Shown here: positions 34,715 through 45,200 of the stretch, piece by piece
Layout of the letters: every line of letters begins with the position of its first letter
Numbering within the stretch: the first letter of the stretch is position 1
Origin: Bacteroidota bacterium
GTDB lineage: Bacteria > Bacteroidota > Rhodothermia > Rhodothermales > UBA10348
NCBI GenBank assembly: GCA_029262835.1
Contig: JAJCYQ010000050.1
Location: forward strand, 1-64,000
DNA length: 64,000 nucleotides
Direction: 5' to 3'
Notes under the pieces: model-generated
What the model was told of the DNA's origin: nothing
Seen by the model: the letters and a program-made list of their open reading frames with translations, nothing else
The model's database searches: none
Translations under genes and position numbers: made by a program

Positions 34715-36865
34715 CTACTTGAGCAGCGTCATCGTACCTGTTGCCGTCCGCGTGCCCGTCGCGCCACTTGCAATGACCTGATAGAGGTAGATTCCGGACG
34801 ACAACTCAGACGCTGATACCTCTACGTGCTGGTCCGTGCCCGCCGGCATGGCACGCGCAGGCACCGTCATCATCGTACGACCCAGCATGTCCATGACCCG
34901 CACCTCCACGTCTGCCGCTTCCGGCAGGTCGAACTCAATTCGCGTCCGGTCCACAAACGGATTGGGATACGTTCCGCGCAACAGGAACTGCCCGGGCACG
35001 GACTCATCGAGCTCCGTATCGGTTACGGAGCCTCGCGTGAGCACCGTGCTGGCTACCTGCCCAACATCAATGCTGGCGCCATCGGTCGATGCCAAAACCC
35101 AGTAGACCGTGGCCGCTGCGCCAGGCGTAGGAGCACCGACAACGGCATCCACAAAACCTGCGGCTTCGGCCACCGTGATGCTGACCAGGTCCGTCGCCAG
35201 ATCGGTGACGTCATACGCCGCCAGGATTTCTTCAAACTCGTCGTCTGCTCCCGCAAGAAGAAGTAGACGCACGTCGTCGCCATCCGGATCGGCAGGGTCA
35301 CCCGTCCAGGTGGCATCGAACAGCGGGGCGCCCGGATCTCCTGTTACATCCTCGCTGAAAGGGGCGGATACGTCGAGCACCGACGGCGAAGCGTTACCTT
35401 CGGCTGCCAACTGCCCCCGCAATTCGCCATCCGACTCTCCTACCGTATGAATGTTGACGAACACATTGCCGGCGCGGTAGGCGTCAATGAAATCCTGCGT
35501 TGTTACGCCACCGGGCAAATCGCTGTCCAGGTCAAATGTGTTCTGCGCCTCCTCGAACGACCCAGACGCGTTGTCGAGTTCGTTCTCCTGGAGCACAAGT
35601 ACGCCAGAGCCCTCCTGACCAAAAGCGCCGATACCGACCTGAGCGAAAAGGATGGACGACGTCAGTCCCTCGTAGGCCCCTGTGACAACAAGCGAGTTAT
35701 CCGATTCCGAGAATCGCGCAACCACCTCACCGAAGCCTGAGACGGCAAGGGCTGTGGGCTGATGAAAACCCAGCAGCTGACCTGAATGGGTCTCCACGAC
35801 CTGCGCCGTGATGGTGAACGGTGCCGCCTGGACAATTTCTGTGCCATCACTTACCGCCACCTGGACGGGAAAGACACCAGCTTCCGAGGCAGTCCACGAA
35901 AAGGCACCCGTCAGCGGATCGACGGATGCCCCCGTCGGACCACTCTGAAGCAGAAACGTGAGCGATGCATTGTCGGGGTCGCTGGCTGCAAACTGCCCGG
36001 TCACTTCACCGCCGACATCTACCGTGACATCCGTCATGCTCTGCGTAAATGCCGGTGGATCGTTGACGGGGCGTATGGTAATGTTCACCGTCGCCTGCGT
36101 TGCTGCCGAACCGTCGCTGGCCTCGTACGTGAATGTATCCGATGTAGTCTCGGATCCATCATGCGTATACACAAAGGAACCGTCAGGATCCAGACTGAGC
36201 GAACCGCGGGCGGGGCCGCTGAGCACAGCCGCAGTCATGTCATCCCCATCAGGATCGACGTCATTGGCAAGCACGCCCGATTCGACCCCTACGGTCAGTG
36301 ATTCACCTTCATCCACTTCATAAGCGTCGTTTTCGGGCTGAGGGGGACTGAGTACATTCAGTCCACTACTTGGTACATCAGGTTCGAACGGTACGGGAGG
36401 AGCACCTTGGCCGGGAATGGAGACGTTGATCCTCATTTCGTCCAACTGGAGAATAGCTCCACCCTCGGTACCGTTGATACTGATTTCCAGAAACACCAGT
36501 ACGCCATCGTCCGTGACGGGATTTGAGGATCCACCAAACGCTGTTACCAGGTTGTTGCCAGCTTCAAAGTTGTTGATGCTCCAGCCACAGCCACCGCACA
36601 CCTTTGGTTCAAGGATGGTTCCAACGGTTGACCTGCCTACGAATGAAAGGTTTGCCGTCGTCGAGACAACCCGAAACGAAAAGGACGTAAAGCCGGACTC
36701 CGGGATATTGGTGAGCGTGACGGGTACGACGACCACGTCATTCACTTCGCCCTGGATTTCACCGACATCAACCTGTATTTGAGCCTGTGCACCCTGAACC
36801 GGGATAAGACAGGCCAATAACAGACAAAGCAGTATAGCAGGGGAAGACCGGTAACAGAGCGTCAT
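34715..36865 (-). CDS. T9SS-exported protein: cohesin-like, Ig/cadherin-like, CHRD and sorting domains
   Basis: 716 residues from the ATG at 36865 (a GTG two codons earlier is possible). Signal peptide PAILLCLLLACLIPVQGAQAQ. Residues about 30-165 form a cohesin-like fold (IQVDVGEIQGEVNDVVVVPVTLTN; TDDGVLVFLEISINGTEG). Two Ig/cadherin-like modules follow: YEVDEGESLTVGVESGVLANDVDPDGDD, and DPPAFTQSMTDVTVDVGGE. A CHRD domain (about 365-475) has VFVNIHTVGESDGELRGQL. The C-terminal 90 residues are a T9SS type A sorting domain: YPNPFVDRTRIEFDLPEAAD, DMLGR, SSGIYLYQV and the end TGTMTLLK. The architecture is shared with the 729-residue neighbour. Predicted to be a surface or released structural protein. 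Confidence 0.87.
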   Translation of the reverse strand: MTLCYRSSPAILLCLLLACLIPVQGAQAQIQVDVGEIQGEVNDVVVVPVTLTNIPESGFTSFSFRVVSTTANLSFVGRSTVGTILEPKVCGGCGWSINNFEAGNNLVTAFGGSSNPVTDDGVLVFLEISINGTEGGAILQLDEMRINVSIPGQGAPPVPFEPDVPSSGLNVLSPPQPENDAYEVDEGESLTVGVESGVLANDVDPDGDDMTAAVLSGPARGSLSLDPDGSFVYTHDGSETTSDTFTYEASDGSAATQATVNITIRPVNDPPAFTQSMTDVTVDVGGEVTGQFAASDPDNASLTFLLQSGPTGASVDPLTGAFSWTASEAGVFPVQVAVSDGTEIVQAAPFTITAQVVETHSGQLLGFHQPTALAVSGFGEVVARFSESDNSLVVTGAYEGLTSSILFAQVGIGAFGQEGSGVLVLQENELDNASGSFEEAQNTFDLDSDLPGGVTTQDFIDAYRAGNVFVNIHTVGESDGELRGQLAAEGNASPSVLDVSAPFSEDVTGDPGAPLFDATWTGDPADPDGDDVRLLLLAGADDEFEEILAAYDVTDLATDLVSITVAEAAGFVDAVVGAPTPGAAATVYWVLASTDGASIDVGQVASTVLTRGSVTDTELDESVPGQFLLRGTYPNPFVDRTRIEFDLPEAADVEVRVMDMLGRTMMTVPARAMPAGTDQHVEVSASELSSGIYLYQVIASGATGTRTATGTMTLLK

Positions 36866-36908
36866 AAGCACAAAACGGAATGGAGTATGTGAACTGTTCA
36901 GAAACTAC

Positions 36909-36943
36909 AAAAAAAAGAGGCGCGTGTCATGGACACGCGCCTC
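36909..36943 (-). terminator. Intrinsic terminator of the 729-residue T9SS cargo gene
   Basis: On the minus strand a perfect 12-bp stem, GAGGCGCGTGTC and GACACGCGCCTC, with a 3-base loop, is followed by eight T. It begins 26 bp past the stop codon at 36969 and separates the two cargo genes transcriptionally. Confidence 0.93.
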
Positions 36944-36968
36944 CTGTAACGATAAACCTGTACTTAAG

Positions 36969-39158
36969 TTACTTGAGTAGCGTCATCGTACCCGTCTTGA
37001 CAGAGGTAGCACTGCGGCCTGTGGCCACGATCCTGTACAGGTAGATTCCAGATGAAAGGTCATTTCCGTTGACAACAATAGACCGTTCAGCACCGGCGTC
37101 GACCGTCTGAGTCGGCACAGAAATAACTTCACGTCCCAACATGTCCATCACCTGCAACCTGACTTCCGAAGTCTCCGGAAGATCAAACTGTATGGTAGTC
37201 GTTGATGTGAATGGATTAGGATAGTTACCCCGGAGTGAGAAATCGGTTGGAAGTGATCCGTCAGACTCTGTATCCGTAACCGTACCACGCGTCAACTCAA
37301 GGTCCTTTGCGCTGCCAGCAGTCCACAGGGACCCATCCGTTGAAATGACGCGGTGATGAAGCGTTACCGTTCCACCAACGTCAATGCTTCCAGGCGATCC
37401 ACCAGATACTTCGTCAAATACGTCAGCCAGATCACCGGCGCTAACGGAGAAACTGTTGGATGTACCGAGCGACTCAAGACCGATTACATCGGTGAAAGCA
37501 GCATCTGTGGAGACCTGCCAGATGTAATGGACGGCATCGCCGTTCGAATCTGAAACAGGCAACCAGCTGACCGTAAGGATGTCTTCGTTCGGATCACCCG
37601 TGATAACAACAGCGCTCGGCGCATTGATCGTAGCAGCGCCCGGTGCGCTGTTGTCAGATGACAACAATTGCCCACGTAGCTCTCCGGCCGGGTAAGCGCT
37701 TGAGTGAACGTTTACGTATGTCCCACCATTACGCAGCGCAGATATCTCTGCCTCGGAGGCACCGGACACATCAACAGTCTCGTTAAACGTGCCAGATACG
37801 GGTGAGAGAGGAAACAGAACACCTCCGTTTTCGCCTACACCGGCAATGTGAATGTGCGACGCCGTAAACGCTCCACCGAGATTCTGAAAGCTACCACTCA
37901 ATTCGAGCGTTCCCTGCTCAGCAACGAGTCGCGCGGTCACAAATCCACTGCCTACCGTGGCAGCTGGTGGAACTTCATGGAATCCGGCGAGATTTGCCGC
38001 GAGGAAATCTACTCTGATTACCGTCAGTGATGCAGACGTCTCGGTCGTGTTGACGCCATCGCTCGCCACAACAGTAACTGTGTGGGTACCGCTGTTACCG
38101 TTCGGGTCTAACGTATAGACGCCGGTTCCAGCGTCAATACTGCCAGGTCCCGACGTCAGCGAGAAGGTAACCGGATCCGTGTTGGCATCAGTGGCATCAT
38201 AATCAAACGAGAATACGCCGCTGTCTTCGAGGATTTCTGTGTCGGTCAGCTCTGCCGAGAAAACAGGAGCAAAGTTGAACGGCGTAACCGTAAGTGTACC
38301 GTTGGTGGCGGCGTACACGGGCGTGCCATCGTTGAATTCGACGTTTGTAAGTGTCAAAGCGCCACTCCCTGCTGCGGATCCAGCGGTCGCGAGCACCTTC
38401 ACCAGCACTCCTGCTCCCTCTGCCGCGCCGTCGTTCACGCCAGCACCTGCAACGCGATACGTATCTGCATCCTGATCGTTACCGGCAACATTGGTGAACT
38501 GCGACGAAACACCATCTACGGAAATGCCATCAATAGTCATTAGCGATGGATCGTAGTCCAGGTCAAACGTGAAGGAAATAACACCGTCTGCCGTCTCGAG
38601 CGGATCTTCAAGGACAATGTCGATCTCAAATTCCTGATCCGTTCCAGCAGATACGTCGTTAGCTACAATAAAGCGCGTTGCGATCGTGAAATCGGACGTG
38701 AATGTCCCGGCCGCTGCGGGATTTCCATCATTGAGCTCGAAATCCGTCAGCGTTACCGTACCCGTTGTTCCGTCTGCTCCAGTAAGTTCGAAGAGCAGAT
38801 AAACGAGTGTGCCTGAATCCGTGATCTCGGAAGTTCCCTGCCAGGTACCTCCGACACGGTCCAGACCGCCCGGACTTGAATTCACGAGAAAGCCCGCATC
38901 ACTCGACAGCGTGCCATCCGTACTGTGACCGACGAAGTTTGCACCTGCATCCGATGCCACGGTGAAACCAAACGCGCGAATACCCGCTTCATTCTCCACA
39001 TTGGAGACATTAACAGGAATAGCGACCGTCTCTCCGGGGCGGCCAGCCAAGTCGCCAACGGTAACAGCGACCTGCGCCGTTCCGATTTGGGTGCCGACCA
39101 GCAGGACCATCAGCAGAGCTGTGATCGTCTGTGTCATTCTTTTTAGAAGCTTATGCAT
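36969..39158 (-). CDS. T9SS-exported protein: tandem cohesin-like, cadherin-like, CHRD and sorting domains
   Basis: 729 residues from the ATG at 39158; the frame opens six codons earlier with a TTG. Signal peptide ITALLMVLLVGTQIGTAQ. Two consecutive cohesin-like modules: VAVTVGDLAGRPGETVAIPVNVSN (about 30-160) and DQEFEIDIVLEDPLETADGVISFTFDLDYDPSLMTIDG (about 165-280). A cadherin-like module (FAPVFSAELTDTEILEDSG) is followed by a CHRD domain (FTASHIHIAGVGENGGVLFPL, YVNVHSSAYPAGELRGQLL). The end is a T9SS sorting domain (YPNPFTSTTTIQFDLPETSE, DMLGRE, SSGIYLYRI, TGTMTLLK). It is a paralogue of the downstream gene. No catalytic domain is seen. Confidence 0.87.
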   Translation of the reverse strand: MHKLLKRMTQTITALLMVLLVGTQIGTAQVAVTVGDLAGRPGETVAIPVNVSNVENEAGIRAFGFTVASDAGANFVGHSTDGTLSSDAGFLVNSSPGGLDRVGGTWQGTSEITDSGTLVYLLFELTGADGTTGTVTLTDFELNDGNPAAAGTFTSDFTIATRFIVANDVSAGTDQEFEIDIVLEDPLETADGVISFTFDLDYDPSLMTIDGISVDGVSSQFTNVAGNDQDADTYRVAGAGVNDGAAEGAGVLVKVLATAGSAAGSGALTLTNVEFNDGTPVYAATNGTLTVTPFNFAPVFSAELTDTEILEDSGVFSFDYDATDANTDPVTFSLTSGPGSIDAGTGVYTLDPNGNSGTHTVTVVASDGVNTTETSASLTVIRVDFLAANLAGFHEVPPAATVGSGFVTARLVAEQGTLELSGSFQNLGGAFTASHIHIAGVGENGGVLFPLSPVSGTFNETVDVSGASEAEISALRNGGTYVNVHSSAYPAGELRGQLLSSDNSAPGAATINAPSAVVITGDPNEDILTVSWLPVSDSNGDAVHYIWQVSTDAAFTDVIGLESLGTSNSFSVSAGDLADVFDEVSGGSPGSIDVGGTVTLHHRVISTDGSLWTAGSAKDLELTRGTVTDTESDGSLPTDFSLRGNYPNPFTSTTTIQFDLPETSEVRLQVMDMLGREVISVPTQTVDAGAERSIVVNGNDLSSGIYLYRIVATGRSATSVKTGTMTLLK

Positions 39159-39204
39159 TGGATTGTCGCTCTTCAATAGGTGATTTGCCAGATGAAAGCA
39201 TTTA

Positions 39205-39230
39205 TGGGCGGGGCCGCATGGCCCCGCCCA
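39205..39230 (-). terminator. Hairpin after the giant minus-strand cargo gene
   Basis: Perfect 11-bp stem TGGGCGGGGCC / GGCCCCGCCCA with a 4-base loop, 11 bp past the stop codon. Only a short T-poor tail follows (TAAATGCTTT), so termination is likely but not certain. Confidence 0.65.
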
Positions 39231-39240
39231 TCATGCCTGT

Positions 39241-42200
39241 TTACTTGACCAGCATCATGCGGTCTGTTTCGACAATGGTCTTGTTGTCCATCTTGGCAAT
39301 GACCCGGTAGAAGTACGATCCCGATGCAAGTCTCGTGCCGTCCACCTGTACGGAACGTTTGGCACCAGCCTGCATGGTCTGGGTCGGGATCGACATCACA
39401 CGGCGACCGATCAGGTCGTAGACCTCAATTTCAACTTCAGCTGCCTGTGGCAGATCGAAGCTGATGGTCGTTGCAGCGTTGAACGGATTCGGATAGTTGC
39501 CATTGAGCGCAAACGTTTCCGGAAGCTCAACAACCTCCAACTCATCGACATTAGCCACCGGATTGTCGTTGACCGCGCCTTCTGCACGCAGATTGAACGA
39601 ATCGGCGGTACCAACCAGTTCGAGTGTCAGAATGGCAACCGTACCATCAGATGTCATGCTGCCGTAACCGGCCGCTGCAAGTGCCACACTGCCATCTTCT
39701 TCGTTCGTTGCACTCCGTACAATCCAACCGTCTCCAAGAGTCGATTCAATGCCTATGACCTTCGCGTAGGCCGGATCGATTGTAGTGGAAAATGAAAGCG
39801 CTCTGGTATCACCCGTGTTTCCTGTAATCTGTACAGGAATGGAGACCAGATTTCCTTCATGATTGAGATCGCCGTAAGCAATGGCTGCAGCCGGGAACTC
39901 TACGAGTTCAGACTTGCCGTTGACGAACGCATCGAAGATGAGTGCGGCGTCAAATGCATTGACCGTACCGGACGTGTTGAAGTCAGCGGCAATCGTCTGC
40001 TTGGCCGTAAGCGTCTGCAGACCGACAAAGGCGTCGAGTGTCAAGGAGGCTCCAACTTCAGTTGGCCCACCCGATCCGTCAACGTTACCCGCCACCGGAT
40101 TTACGTCTGCCGTGAACGTCGACGTGCCCGTCGCGCCCAGATCGTCCGTAGCCGTTACGGTGATGGTTACAGGAGCCGTATCGGCCGTAACGACACCGCC
40201 CGTGACGACATATGGCTGAACACCGGTCACCGTGACCGCAGCATCCGTATTGGTCGCTGTAGCAACGGACGGATCTGCACTCTCCACACTGAACGCGTAG
40301 TCCGTGGCAACTGTGCCGCCGGTGAACTCGGCCGATGCATCAACAGCCGCATCAGCTCCTTCCTCTACCGTCACATCTGCCAGACCACCTGCAGCAACGA
40401 GGGCTGCATTCACATTTACGTCGAACGTGGTTACCACGGTGTCGCCCTCGGCATCTGTAGCCGTGAGCGTAATGGTGGCCGTTCCCGTACCAACGAATGT
40501 CAGCGTGATTTCACCAGCAGCATCAACAGCCGCCGTTGCAACGGCGGCGTCTGACGTAGCCACGGCATAACCAATGGGAGCAGTACCACCAGTGGATGCA
40601 ACTGAACCATCAACGGTCTGATCGGCTGTGCCGTCATTTACGGTAACATCGGCGAGTGCCTCACCAGCGACGAATGCTTCGTTGACTGTGACAGCTACGG
40701 TAGCTGTAGCCACGGCACCAAAGATATCCGTAGCCTGCACTGTTACCGTCGATGTCCCTACTGCTACACCCGTGACAGTAAGATCGTCACCGGCCGTGGC
40801 ACCTGTGGCAACGGCTGCATCGCCATCCGTAACTGCGTAGGCATAAGTTGGTGCCGCATTGTTTGGCGAGCCACCGTCAAACACGGTCGTGAGATCAATG
40901 ACCTCGTTGTTGCCAGCGTTCAGCGTAATGGCTGCTGGGTCCGTACTGGCCAGGTTGTTCTCCAGACCAATAGCGAACAGAACGCCGTCGGCGTTGATGG
41001 CTCCAACTGCATTCCTTGCTACAAGGACAGGCTCAGTGCCTGAGACAGCAAAGTTGTCGTTGTTGGCCGGGCCGTTCGCCACCTTGATCCAGAAGTTGTT
41101 CGGGTTTCCGTCCTGACGACGAATGGCCCGTGTCTTCTCGATGTCTTCGTCAACAAAGTTGGCGAACCCGGCTGAACGATATTCCACGTCGTAATTGATT
41201 GACGGAGTGACCGTCGGCGTTGACGTTACCGACCAGTGGAAGTCTGTCGCATAGCGTCCGATCTCAAATGGATTATTGAGTTCGTCCACAGCTGCGATTG
41301 GCAGGCCATTGATGCCTCCAGCATTGTTCGCGTTGTAGGAGGCAACCAGGACAGGGTCAGCAGCCAACGTGTTCGGTGTATTGAACGTAATCGCGAACGG
41401 GCGGTAGTTCATGTCGGCATCACCTAACGGGAATTCGACGCGATCGGTGGTGTTCGGTGAAGCCGTTCCATCGACTACCGCCTGCACGTTGCCAAAAATG
41501 CTTCCGCTCGTACGAGTGAAGCCCTGGTTCGTCGTGTTCTGATGGCACAGAATGACGTTGTTGGTTCCCGTCGCAAGCGCACCATTGGTCAGCGTCAGGT
41601 TGTTTCCAATGTTACCGTTGTTTCCTGCGGCTGCTGCGTTACATACAGCACCGGCTGCATTATTGCTCGTATTAAGATTGCCACCTACAAGCGTAACGCC
41701 CGCTGCATTGTTGATGGTCACATTACCGTTGTAGAAGAGGCCTCCCGTAATCGTCTGGGCAGCACTCCCCGCGAACGCAACCGATCCACCAGCTGCTGGA
41801 GCCAGGCCACCGTTCTGTACAGCAAGTGGGTTGCCGTTCAGGTTGAGCGCGCCAAGTACTGTGAATGTGTTGCCCGACGGATCAAACACATCACCAGCAG
41901 CAACCGTCATATCCGTAGCAGACCGATTGGCATGCAATGCAACCGCCCCCGCTCCAGCGGGAGTTACTGTCACATTTGGCGTGGCGCCGGGTGCCCAGGA
42001 CTGGTTGCTCGTGGCCGTTGCGGCCGCATAGAACGTCAAGTTGTAGTTAGTGGCATCACCGAAGGTGAGCACTTCAACTACCTGGCCACCAGCGGCGTCA
42101 AAGAACGGCGTGTTTACACCTACGAGGAAGTTTCCAGCTGCTGGCAGCGTGATCGAGTTGTCGCCATCATCATTGGCGTCAATCGATATCTGACCAGCTG

Positions 42201-45200
42201 CGACATCCACAGTCGTTGCTGTAACAGCCCTTGCGTCTGCAAGCGTAACCGCCGTTTTCGTAATCAGCGAGCCAACCGTGTCGAACAACTCCAGGCCTGT
42301 CGGAAATGGATCAGCCGTATCGTAGATAACTGTTGCCGAGTTGGCTTCAGCTCCGAGCACCAGATTACCGGGAACGACACCTGCGGTGCGCGTCACCGTA
42401 TTGCCCGCTCCCGATGCATTGATCGTGAGACCACCGTTTCCATCACCCAGATTCAGCGTGCCTACGGGTGCGGCACCAGCAGACGAGATCGTCAGCGGTG
42501 CATTGAGCCACAGGAAGTCATCTACCTGCAGTACATCGCCAACAGCCACGTTGACAGCCGCCCGCACTTCAAGGTTCGGAACGGCAAGGGCATTTGCACC
42601 AATCGTCAGTGCTCCTCCGTTCATGACCAGGAAGTCTCCAGCAGGAGTCGCCGTATTGGATGCGGTTGCGGCTGTCGCCGCATAGGAACCAGCCGTAAAC
42701 GTTACACCAGCGTTTGTGATGACATCAACGCCTGTGAGGGTAACGGCACCCGCCGTATGCGTATAGAGCCCCGTCACGGTCAGCTGATCCGGATTGTTAC
42801 CCGCTGCAGCATCTCCCTGAAAATCAACGTTGGACGCATTGAGCGTGAGCGTACCTGTAATCGTCTGCGGCCCTTCGGCCTGGACCGTAGTCCCAATAAT
42901 GGTGACATTGTTGGTGATACCAGCTCCGACATTGACTGTACCTGACAGGGTCAGAGCCTGGCCACCTATCAACGCGGCGTTGATGTCTGTCAGCCCCGTC
43001 ACGGCTGTCGGTCCCGTCAGCGCAGAGCCAACGTCAACGCGCAGTCCTGGAAGGACAGCTGCGCTTGCTGCAAGGTCGATATTCGTGTCGACGTTAGTAG
43101 CCGCATCAAGTTCAAGCGAGCCACTTGATCCAAGAACTGCATTTGACACCGCGTTGAATGCAGCACCCGTCGTATGCACTGTCTGACCGTTGAAGTCAAA
43201 TGTCGGTGCAGCGCCAATTGGTGCTGTACCAACTGTGGCCCCGGCATCGATGACAGCGTCAGTCGACCACGTGAGAGCGCCACCATTGGCCACGGTCACG
43301 AGACCGTCGACACTACCCTCATCGTTGTTACCTGTCAGTGCGTTTGCATCGTCCGCTACCAATCCAAGCGTAAGGGAACCGTCCGTGTCAACGAATACAG
43401 TACCGTCGATCTGCTGGATATTTGCGAACGTGGCGGCTTCACTACCCGTGCCTGCCGCATTGTCGCCAACAATGATATTCGTCAGCAGTGCGGCGGTCGC
43501 CGGAGCAGCAGGAATGGTTGCCGTACCGTTGACCGTTACGCCTGCCGCCTGCACACTCAGGTCGGCAGTGGAAACGCCCGTAAACGAGTGCGTCTGATTG
43601 TCTCCAAGCAGCACAATCTGATCTCCTACGGCTCCGGCAAACGTACCTGCGTGCGTTACCACACCCGTTGCATTTACGTCTGCCGTGTTCGTAGCAAGAT
43701 CAAGTGTTGTGCCGGCAGCTGTGTTGACATTACCAACCGTGGCTGCAGGATTGGCCGGAAGCGTATACGCCGTACCAGTATCAACAAGGTTGAGTGACGA
43801 GATACCCGTGAGGGCATACTCCGAGCCTGCAGCGACGGCTGCACCGCCAAATATTTCAAGTACGTACGTTCCGGTAGGAGCAGTCGTATTAAATGGACCC
43901 GCAATAAGAGTAGTGGCATCTGCAGAGTTCCGACGAACCCGTGCCGTCGTACCCGTAGGCTTGATCTCAGAGCCACCTGCTATAGCAATACCGCCCGTGA
44001 AAAGCGTCAGATCGCCTGTGAACAGCAGCGTAGTAGCAGCGCCTGCACCAGGCACGGCCAGGGTATTACCACCACCCACGTTAATCAAGACGTTGGAGAT
44101 TTGACCGAGACCACTCAGCGACTGCCCCGTATTCTCAAACGAAATGGCACCGTCCTGTCCGGTCGGTGTCGAAATCGTACCATTGACCGTAGCAACGGCA
44201 CCCGCAGTACTGTGGCGCACCAGGAAGTTGCCAAGGTTGATTGCTGTATTGGCATTCGTTGTAAATGCCGCCTGGATAGCGAATGACTGCCCGAGAACAA
44301 GCGTCGCCGTTCCCGTCGTCGCGGCTGCGCGGCTCAGTGTAAACGTGTCAACCAGTGTATTCGGACCCGGCGTATAGGTCGCAGATGTACTACCGTTGAT
44401 TACGAATGCCAACGTTGCGCCACCTCCGTTTGCGACGAATACCCCGCCGTTGGATGTATCAAAATTACCGTTGACGGTAAGCGTAGCTCCAGCACTGATG
44501 GTCAGCGATCCAGCTCCCGTTACCGTACCCGATCCGAAGATGGCGTTACCTGCACCATTTACAACAACTGCACCGGAAATTGTAACAAGACCATCGACAT
44601 CATTGGTACCCGCTCCGCCGTTGAATGCAGTGGCGCCAGTGAAGCTGGCCGTACCTGCCACGTCAAAGCTACCATTCGCTGTGACATTACCAGCACCCTG
44701 TGTCAAGTTGCCGCCTACAACAACAGGGTCGTTGATCGTTCCACCACCCGTGTTGCTGAGGTTGCCACCAACTCGAAGCACGTCTGCGTCGGCGTTACCA
44801 ATGTTGCCGGTGCCCGTGTTCGTTACGTTACCAGCAACAGAGACAGCACCCGTAATGCCGCCATTTCCGCTGACTGTCAGATTACCAGCAACGTCAAAGG
44901 CGGGCGCCGCCGCGCCGGCCGAGGCCGGAACGAATGACGCACCAGAAACCACAACTGTTGACGCAGCACCCGTAATCGTCCCCATATTAACATGAGGACC
45001 GGCACCCGTAAGCGTGAACGTGGTTGCTCCGAGGCCGAGCGTTCCACCTCCGTTATTCAAAACTCCGGCTATGGACGAGCTCACACCAATGGACATGGTG
45101 CCCGTATTGGTGAGCGATATGACCGCCGTGTCGTTATCGTTCGCGTCACCCTGCCCGTCATTGGTAATGGCTCCATTGACCGTCAGCGTCCCTGCATTGT

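Noticed and set aside
34715-39158. Cellulosome components
   Set aside because: Cohesin-like modules alone do not make a cellulosome; no glycoside hydrolase or carbohydrate-binding domain is present.
41542-42945. 467-codon Arg/Ser/Cys-rich frame opposite the giant cargo gene
   Set aside because: Composition is that of an antisense frame to a repetitive gene; no start signal or domain.
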